In this document: in pieces, positions 58,442 to 64,000 of the stretch
Layout of the letters: each line of letters begins with the position of its first letter
Position numbering within the stretch: position 1 is the first letter of the stretch
NCBI GenBank assembly: GCA_026988115.1
Contig: JALSLV010000108.1
Location: 84,790 to 148,789, forward strand
Source of the DNA: Lysobacterales bacterium
GTDB taxonomy: Bacteria > Pseudomonadota > Gammaproteobacteria > Xanthomonadales > Marinicellaceae
Length of the DNA: 64,000 bases
Direction of reading: 5' to 3'
Program-made: the position numbers and the translations under genes
Notes under the pieces: model-generated
Told to the model about the DNA's origin: nothing
What the model saw: the letters and a program-made list of their open reading frames with translations, nothing else
Databases searched by the model: none

Positions 58442-60442
58442 CTATTTCAAGTGTTTTGCAAAAAAACCTAACATTGTTTGGTACAATTCTATGCGATTGT
58501 CCTCATGAGCAAAACCATGACCTTCATTATCTTTAACCATATAGGGTACATCGAAACCACGCTTTCTTAAGTTTTTGACAATTTGATCTGACTCACTCAT
58601 TTTTACACGTGGATCGTTGGCTCCTTGTACAACAAATAGAGGTTTTGTTATCTTATCAACATTAAGGGCTGGTGAAACTTGTTTCATTATTAATTTATCC
58701 TCAGCCAAGTTTGGGTTATACCATTGTTCATACACTTGTTTTAAATATGGTTTCCAGTATGGAGGAAACGAATCAAAAAAAGTAAATAAGTTTGATACAC
58801 CGACATAATCTACTCCACATACGTATAAATCTGGAGTCTTAACAAGACTCCCTAATGTTGCTAAACCGCCATAACTTGCACCATAAATAGCAATTTTTTT
58901 ATCGTCAATAAGATTTAAGCTTTTGACATACGCAACACCATCTTCTAAATCTTCAAGCATTTTACGTCCAATTTGTTTACTTCCTGCTTGTTTAAATGCT
59001 TTACCATAGCCACCAGAACCACGGTAATTTATCTGTAAGGTAGCAAATCCTCGACTAGCAAATAACTGAGATTCAGAATTAAACCCCCAACTATCTCGCT
59101 CTCCATATGGACCACCATGAGGATTAACAATCAACGGCACTTTCTTTTGAGTGCTTTTACTTGGAAGTGTCAGATAAGCGTGTACACTCAGACCATCTCT
59201 TGCAATAAATTTTATGGCTTGCATTTCAGCCATGTCTTTTTCATGTAATTCTGGCTTTAAGTCAACCAACTTTTTATAATTATCCTTCTGTGTATCATAA
59301 ACATAATAAACTCCAAAAAGTTTATCACTAGAAACATGGATAAGAATTTTATCTTCAGATTCAGTTTTACTAACTATCTCCACTTCTTTATCGGCAAATT
59401 GCTTATCAAAACTTTTATACCATTTGTGATAAGTTAAACTAACTGGAACAACAGTTTGTTTAATGCCATTATAACTATAGGAATCAAGTTCATAATTCCT
59501 TTTGTGTGACCAGGAAACATCCTCAGCATCAAAATCTGGATGAGTAAATACTTTGGCAATCATTTTGTTTTGAGCCAAATCGTAAAGAATTATTTCCCTC
59601 TTATCATTTTCTAAATTTGACAAAACATAAGCATCATGCGGATAGGGAGTTGCATAATTAAAATCAAGAACCCGAAAAACATCTTTCCATGAAGTTCTTA
59701 CAACTTTTTTAAATGGTTGATTTTCTGTTTCTCGATAAGATAAAACATTATCTGTACCATCGACTTGTTGAACAATAGCTTTTAATTGTGCATTCTTATC
59801 GAAATAATAAACATCAATGAAATTTTCAAGGTCAGTATTTTCATAGAGTTTTTCAAGCTCTCCATTGGTAATATTTATTTTAAATGGCTCAAAAACTTCT
59901 GGATTATCTTTATTTAAACTAATAATTAAATAATCATCTTGTTCCTTTAGGCTCTCAAGTATAGAAACCTGTACTCCAGGATAAGGAGTCAGGTCAATTG
60001 ACTTACCGCCAAATTTATCTACAGAAAATAAATGATAATTTTCATCACCACCTTGATCCATCACATAAACCAGTCGGTTATTGTTTGCCCAGCCATAACC
60101 AGCTATTTGTTGATCTTTTTCTTCAATTGCCATGTGTGCTTTTTTACTTTCAATTTCTTCTACAAACACATGGTTTTTTCCATCTTTATCCTTTTTCTTA
60201 TAGGAAATATACTTTCCATTAGGTGAAAATTTAAATGAACTGAGATTTGGACGGCTAAAGAAGTCTTGAACCGAGTACTTGAATTGCCCGTTTTCTAACG
60301 AAGCAACTTGATTTAACTCCTCATTAGACGAGCGAATTGTTTCAGATGATTTATAACTTTTCTTGGTATGTGGTGTCAATGTTGATTGACAGCCTACAAG
60401 TAAAATAAAAATGCTAACAACTAAAGTTTTTTTTATGGGCAT
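58442..60442 (-). CDS. S9-family (prolyl oligopeptidase-like) peptidase, lipoprotein
   Basis: A 666-residue serine peptidase. I start it at the ATG at 60442, because this gives a lipoprotein signal (KKTLVVSIFILLVGCQSTL, lipobox LVGC). The middle is a beta-propeller. The C-terminal hydrolase domain has KVPLIVNPHGGPYGERDSWG, IYGASYGGLATL (nucleophile serine), VQGANDPRVKMSESDQ (aspartate) and NEGHGFAHEDN (histidine). The catalytic triad is complete. It probably degrades peptides in the periplasm. It is the only gene between two direct repeats. Confidence 0.92.
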   Translation of the reverse strand: MPIKKTLVVSIFILLVGCQSTLTPHTKKSYKSSETIRSSNEELNQVASLENGQFKYSVQDFFSRPNLSSFKFSPNGKYISYKKKDKDGKNHVFVEEIESKKAHMAIEEKDQQIAGYGWANNNRLVYVMDQGGDENYHLFSVDKFGGKSIDLTPYPGVQVSILESLKEQDDYLIISLNKDNPEVFEPFKINITNGELEKLYENTDLENFIDVYYFDKNAQLKAIVQQVDGTDNVLSYRETENQPFKKVVRTSWKDVFRVLDFNYATPYPHDAYVLSNLENDKREIILYDLAQNKMIAKVFTHPDFDAEDVSWSHKRNYELDSYSYNGIKQTVVPVSLTYHKWYKSFDKQFADKEVEIVSKTESEDKILIHVSSDKLFGVYYVYDTQKDNYKKLVDLKPELHEKDMAEMQAIKFIARDGLSVHAYLTLPSKSTQKKVPLIVNPHGGPYGERDSWGFNSESQLFASRGFATLQINYRGSGGYGKAFKQAGSKQIGRKMLEDLEDGVAYVKSLNLIDDKKIAIYGASYGGLATLGSLVKTPDLYVCGVDYVGVSNLFTFFDSFPPYWKPYLKQVYEQWYNPNLAEDKLIMKQVSPALNVDKITKPLFVVQGANDPRVKMSESDQIVKNLRKRGFDVPYMVKDNEGHGFAHEDNRIELYQTMLGFFAKHLK

Positions 60443-60527
60443 TATAAAGTATATCCTATGAATATTACTATTAAGACGCATCAATCTTGATATGGTTACA
60501 TAAAAGTTTTTATATCCTAATTTACGA

Positions 60528-60565
60528 GGTTTTATACACTCTTTTGCTGATGCGTGTAAAATAGA
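60528..60565 (+). repeat. 38-nt direct repeat, copy B
   Basis: Identical to copy A at 58390-58427. It lies 28 nt upstream of parC and so may contain or disturb the parC promoter. A TAAAAT box is present inside, but I see no good -35 partner. Confidence 0.9.
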
Positions 60566-60593
60566 CTTTAATTAAATTTAACCTCTATAATTA

Positions 60594-62834
60594 ATGTCAA
60601 AAATCTTAAATTTTGAAATCATGCCGATGGGTGAATACGCGGAAAAAGCTTATTTAGATTATTCCATGTATGTTGTTTTAGACCGCGCTTTGCCTTTTGT
60701 TGGCGATGGCTTAAAACCCGTGCAACGACGCATTATCTTTGCCATGAGCGAACTCGGCTTATCTGCCAAATCTAAACATAAAAAATCAGCCCGTACCATT
60801 GGTGATGTGATTGGCAAATACCATCCGCATGGCGATTCTGCCAGTTATGAAGCGATGGTGTTGATGGCGCAACCTTTTTCTTACCGTTATCCATTGGTTG
60901 ATGGTCAAGGTAATTTTGGCTCACCCGATGACCCTAAATCCTTTGCTGCCATGCGTTATACCGAGTCACGTTTAACGGCTTATTCCAAATCTTTATTGCA
61001 AGAAGTCCCATTAGGAACGGTTGATTGGCAACCTAACTTTGATGGCACATTGCAAGAACCTGTATTTTTGCCTGCACGCTTACCCAATATTTTACTCAAT
61101 GGTGGTTCGGGCATTGCTGTTGGTATGGCAACCGATGTGCCACCGCATAATTTACGTGAAGTTTCGGCTGCCTTGTTTCAGTTGTTGGATCACCCTGATT
61201 CGAGTATTGAAGACTTGTGCCAGCATATTCAAGGTCCTGATTATCCAACTTTTGCGGAAATTATTACGCCCAGAAAAGACATTGTTGAGATGTATACTCA
61301 AGGCAAAGGCAGTATTCGTATGCGTTGCGTGCATACACGTGAAGATAAAAATATTATAATCACTGCTTTGCCACATCAGGCCAGTCCTGCAAAAATTTTA
61401 GAACAAATTGCCAACCAAATGCGTGCCAGAAAACTACCGATGGTTGAGGATTTACGTGATGAATCTGATCATGAAAACCCATTTCGATTAGTTATTATTC
61501 CACGTTCTAATCGCATTGATTATGAAGGCTTAATGAGTCATTTATATGTGACTACCGATTTAGAAAAATCTTTTCGTGTCAACCTTAACATGATTGGCTT
61601 GGACAAACGTCCACAAGTTAAAAACCTTAAGATGATATTGCACGAATGGCTAGTCTTTAGAACTGAGACCGTTCGCAGACGTTTGCAAACCAGACTTGAT
61701 AAGGTCGATGCACGTTTGCATATTTTAGAAGGTTTATTGATTGCTTATTTGGATTTGGATGAAGTGATTCGCATTATCCGCGAAGAAGATCATCCCAAAG
61801 AAACGTTGATTGAAACATTTAAACTGTCAGAAATTCAAGCCGAAGCGATTTTAGAAACCAAGTTACGAAATTTAGCAAAACTTGAAGAGATGAAAATTCG
61901 TACCGAGCAAATGGAATTGATGGCGGAACGTGATAAAATCGCAAGTATTCTGATGTCTCGTGCTAAGCTGAAAAAACTTATCAAAACTGAAATCATGGAA
62001 GAAACAGAATTACACGGCGATGCACGTCGTTCAGCCATTGTTGATAGAGTTGCTGCTAAAGTCTTTGATGAAACATCCTTAGTACCAAACGAACCCAATA
62101 CCATTATTTTATCCAAAGTCGGATGGGTACGCGCTGCAAAAGGACATGATATTGATGTCACTAAGTTAAACTTTAAATCAGGTGACGAATACGCACATCA
62201 TGCTTATGGACGCACCAATCTTAATGCCGTTTTCTTGAGTAACTATGGGCGAGCATTTTCATTACTGTCACATACATTGCCATCAGCACGTGGACAAGGT
62301 GAGGCCTTAACCACTAAGTTTAAGCTACCAGAAGATTCGCAATTTGTTGCAACAATTTGTGAAAAACCCGACACCCTATTGTTAATGGCATCCTCAGCGG
62401 GTTATGGTTTTATTACCGAAATGGAAAACTTATACTCCAAAGTCAAAGCTGGAAAACACGCTATATCCGTGCCCAAAGGAGACTTTACAACATTACCTCC
62501 CAAAGTTGTCAATAATATTGATGAAGACTTTATTGTCTGTGCCACTTCGCAAGGACATTTGTTGGCCTTCCCTGTGCATGAATTGCCGCATTTAACCAAA
62601 GGCAAAGGCAATAAGATGATTAATATTCCGCCGAAGTTATTGAAAGCTGGTGATGAAACTATGGTAGATATGTTAGTGCTCAGTGAAAACCAATCATTCC
62701 TCGTATGGGTAGGCAAAAAATATATCCGCATCAAGTGGAATGATTTACAGAACTTCTTGGGTTATCGCGCCAAACGCGGCAGTTTATTGCCCAAGGCTTA
62801 TCGTAACGTGAGTCGATTGGAAAAAGAGAATTAA
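60594..62834 (+). CDS. parC: DNA topoisomerase IV subunit A
   Basis: A 746-residue subunit that, with ParE, separates daughter chromosomes. The winged-helix active site has [17 protein letters not shown] (quinolone-region Ser82 and Glu86, wild type), and the catalytic tyrosine is in [10 protein letters not shown] (Tyr122). [18 protein letters not shown] follows, and the C-terminal beta-pinwheel repeats end the protein. Length fits ParC (about 750) rather than GyrA. No parE is in the window. There is no strong ribosome site before the ATG. Confidence 0.96.
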   Translation: MSKILNFEIMPMGEYAEKAYLDYSMYVVLDRALPFVGDGLKPVQRRIIFAMSELGLSAKSKHKKSARTIGDVIGKYHPHGDSASYEAMVLMAQPFSYRYPLVDGQGNFGSPDDPKSFAAMRYTESRLTAYSKSLLQEVPLGTVDWQPNFDGTLQEPVFLPARLPNILLNGGSGIAVGMATDVPPHNLREVSAALFQLLDHPDSSIEDLCQHIQGPDYPTFAEIITPRKDIVEMYTQGKGSIRMRCVHTREDKNIIITALPHQASPAKILEQIANQMRARKLPMVEDLRDESDHENPFRLVIIPRSNRIDYEGLMSHLYVTTDLEKSFRVNLNMIGLDKRPQVKNLKMILHEWLVFRTETVRRRLQTRLDKVDARLHILEGLLIAYLDLDEVIRIIREEDHPKETLIETFKLSEIQAEAILETKLRNLAKLEEMKIRTEQMELMAERDKIASILMSRAKLKKLIKTEIMEETELHGDARRSAIVDRVAAKVFDETSLVPNEPNTIILSKVGWVRAAKGHDIDVTKLNFKSGDEYAHHAYGRTNLNAVFLSNYGRAFSLLSHTLPSARGQGEALTTKFKLPEDSQFVATICEKPDTLLLMASSAGYGFITEMENLYSKVKAGKHAISVPKGDFTTLPPKVVNNIDEDFIVCATSQGHLLAFPVHELPHLTKGKGNKMINIPPKLLKAGDETMVDMLVLSENQSFLVWVGKKYIRIKWNDLQNFLGYRAKRGSLLPKAYRNVSRLEKEN

Positions 62835-62859
62835 CGTCTTTTGATTGAAAATTACTCAT

Positions 62860-62881
62860 CATTCCTGCGTAGGCAGGAATG
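62860..62881. repeat. REP-like palindrome after parC
   Basis: CATTCCTGC and GCAGGAATG form a perfect 9-bp stem with a 4-nt loop, 25 nt after the parC stop. There is no U-run, so it is a REP-like element rather than a standard terminator. It resembles the element at 23534-23557. Confidence 0.65.
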
Positions 62882-63015
62882 ACGGTACTTCTGGACAAAA
62901 AACCATGTGTAGAATGGGGTATGTTATCGAAAAACTTCAACAAAGTTATTTAGTGCTTGACCCAGAAAGGAATCGTAGCGAGGGAAAGTCTGGTTTGAAG
63001 CAAAATATTTCATTA

Positions 63016-63134
63016 TTTATGCGTATCTTCCATGATACTTGCCGCTACGCGGCTAACGTGAAAAAAACATCAGGAATATTTTTTCATGAAAACCCACATG
63101 GAAGTGGGCAAGTATCAAGGATGATACGCGTAAA
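63016..63134. repeat. 119-bp multi-branched inverted-repeat element
   Basis: Arms 63016-63043 and 63107-63134 are inverted copies matching at about 24 of 28 positions. Inside are three further stems: GCCGC/GCGGC (63041-63053), TGAAAAAA/TTTTTTCA (63059-63086) and CCCAC/GTGGG (63093-63108). The whole could fold as a branched structure. It could be a miniature mobile element or a structured RNA. Confidence 0.65.
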
Positions 63135-63237
63135 TCCAGCTTTTGAGTAGTAGATTACTTCTTTCTCGGTCAGGCACAAATATCGAAGTGATGAACTAAT
63201 ACAAGGAGATCTTTCTTTTATATCTCATTAAGTTAGA

Positions 63238-63332
63238 GATTGCAAGAAAACCTTATCTCTGCAGTATAGCTCTTGTTAATGGAGCGACCATTTACTTCAA
63301 GCTACACCTTGATATAAAGTTTTCTTGCAATC
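63238..63332. repeat. 95-bp element with perfect 14-bp terminal inverted repeats
   Basis: GATTGCAAGAAAAC (63238-63251) is repeated inverted at 63319-63332 without mismatch. The 67-nt interior shows no gene. The shape suits a miniature inverted-repeat element; I cannot identify a target duplication. Confidence 0.55.
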
Positions 63333-63359
63333 CTGAGTTACGGTATTATATCGCTGGGT

Positions 63360-63917
63360 TTATACTAGTGGTTGCAAATTCTGTAACGGAGCAATTGATT
63401 TTGCAATCCATTGCCTATTTTTGTTATAGGCTTGTATCTTGGGTTGCAGAAAATCATTGGACACTACCAAATCAGCAAAGGTTTTTGGATTCACTTCACA
63501 GCAATATATCTTATGAGCTGCAAGCCATATATCCTTGAAAATAGTTTCATAGCCACTAAGCTTCTTTCTGGCAATAAAGCGATTAAAAGCCTGTTTTTCA
63601 TCTACATCAAGATATATTTTGAAATCCAATACTTCTCTCAATTTGGTTTTAAAAATAAAAACTCCCTCAATAATTAAAATCTCATTCCTATCTTTGGCTA
63701 GATATATCGCCTTAAGCAACTTTTTTGTATCAATACATGCCTCATAATAGTAGTTAACATCTGCTGATGTGAGTGAACTGTTTTTAAATTTTGTATAAAC
63801 GTTTTTTATCACCCCAGAATCACAATAGTCATCAACATGAATTAAGCCCACTTTGTGATCATTCTTTAATGCATAGTTGTATAGTTTCACAACGTTATTG
63901 TTAAATAATTGCCACAC
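63360..63917 (-). pseudogene. Uridine-kinase-like protein lacking its P-loop
   Basis: An open frame of 185 residues. VGLIHVDDYCDSG, EILIIEGVFIFKTKL and LDFKIYLDVDEKQAFNRFIA match the middle and C-terminal parts of uridine kinase/nucleoside kinase-like P-loop enzymes. The N-terminal Walker A (GxxGxGK[ST]) is absent. The first residues (MWQLFNNNVVKLYNY) come from the dispersed repeat at 63878-63910. The gene has probably lost its 5' part, so kinase activity is not expected. Confidence 0.6.
63878..63910 (+). repeat. Dispersed repeat copy 2 (partner at 48846-48879)
   Basis: It begins TGTATAGTTTCACAACGTTA and matches copy 1 at about 27 of 33 positions in the same orientation. It overlaps the 5' end of the kinase-like frame and directly abuts the hairpin at 63910-63952. 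Confidence 0.6.
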
Positions 63918-63952
63918 TCATTGTGGAGCGTAGCGGAACAATGAGTGTGGCA
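63910..63952. repeat. Perfect 15-bp hairpin at the right edge
   Basis: TGCCACACTCATTGT and ACAATGAGTGTGGCA pair perfectly around a 13-nt loop (GGAGCGTAGCGGA). The following CGCCTTGTTAGAT resembles half of an integron attC core, but the matching left half is not evident. It is probably a REP-type or mobile-element end. Confidence 0.65.
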
Positions 63953-64000
63953 GGCTTTTAAAAACTCGCCTTGTTAGATAAAATTCAATCAACTAACAGG

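Larger units (their letters stand above)
62882..63359. other. Gene-free stretch of inverted-repeat elements
   Basis: I find no credible gene here. It contains two structured elements described separately (63016-63134 and 63238-63332) with ordinary mixed sequence between them. Short open frames in the stretch are not protein-like. Confidence 0.55.

Noticed and set aside
60586..60591. TATAAT just before parC as a promoter
   Set aside because: It ends only 2 nt before the ATG, so transcription would begin inside the gene; the position is implausible unless the start codon is wrong.
62845..63150. A 101-residue open frame after parC
   Set aside because: It covers a REP palindrome and the branched inverted repeat, and its composition is not protein-like.
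63911..63980. Possible integron attC site at the right edge
   Set aside because: CGCCTTGTTAGAT resembles the right half (R'), but no matching left half with RYYYAAC was found, and no integrase or cassette array is visible.

Overview
The window is a stretch of gammaproteobacterial chromosome with low GC, read by eye at roughly 35-38 percent. Evidence for this placement is a ParC/RpoB/RpoC/EF-G set of gammaproteobacterial type, the Tyr-Gly-Thr tRNA cluster ahead of tuf, an L10 leader of the E. coli type, xseB-ispA, DinJ-YafQ, and a Vibrio vps-like exopolysaccharide export module. Two secreted proteins end in NGFE, an ending I associate with Marinicella-like marine gammaproteobacteria; that is recollection and gives only a weak genus hint.

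Region 1 (1-27.5 kb, all minus strand) is one long translation/transcription block. In transcription order it runs tRNA-Tyr, tRNA-Gly, tRNA-Thr, tuf, tRNA-Trp, secE, nusG, rplK, rplA, rplJ, rplL, rpoB, rpoC, then rpsL, rpsG, fusA, a second identical tuf, and the S10/spc genes rpsJ to secY (secY runs off the left edge). Two strong promoters are visible, one before tRNA-Tyr and one before rpsL, both with G/C-rich discriminators. Several intergenic hairpins and the L10 leader are present. A number of start codons were moved downstream to match Shine-Dalgarno sites and family length.

Region 2 (27.6-50.4 kb) is a surface polysaccharide locus. The minus-strand half (27.6-43.7 kb) begins with three glycosyltransferases, a polytopic membrane protein, an ATP-grasp ligase and a YdjC-type deacetylase, all joined by 4-8 nt overlaps. 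It continues with another glycosyltransferase, gmd, a WecA-like initiating transferase, a Wzy/ligase-like protein, and an outer-membrane barrel, Wza-like, Wzc-like kinase and VpsP-like set in the order of Vibrio vpsM-N-O-P. The divergent plus-strand half (43.8-48.8 kb, visibly more AT-rich) encodes a 3-amino-3,6-dideoxyhexose module (FdtA-like isomerase, acyltransferase, DegT aminotransferase), a second acyltransferase, a Wzx flippase and a GT2. An FkbM methyltransferase and a third acyltransferase follow.

Region 3 (50.4-55.0 kb) is accessory and full of repeats. It holds a DinJ-YafQ pair, a repeat-rich 0.9 kb gap, a truncated kelch-like gene, a PIN-toxin/antitoxin pair with a palindromic operator, a decayed xseB copy, and a DUF4143 ATPase.

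Region 4 (55.0-64.0 kb) has xseB-ispA, a TonB-like membrane protein of unknown role, a DUF3291 gene coupled to a secreted SGNH-like hydrolase, an S9 peptidase lipoprotein bracketed by 38-nt direct repeats, parC, a cluster of structured inverted repeats, and a uridine-kinase-like gene that lacks its P-loop.
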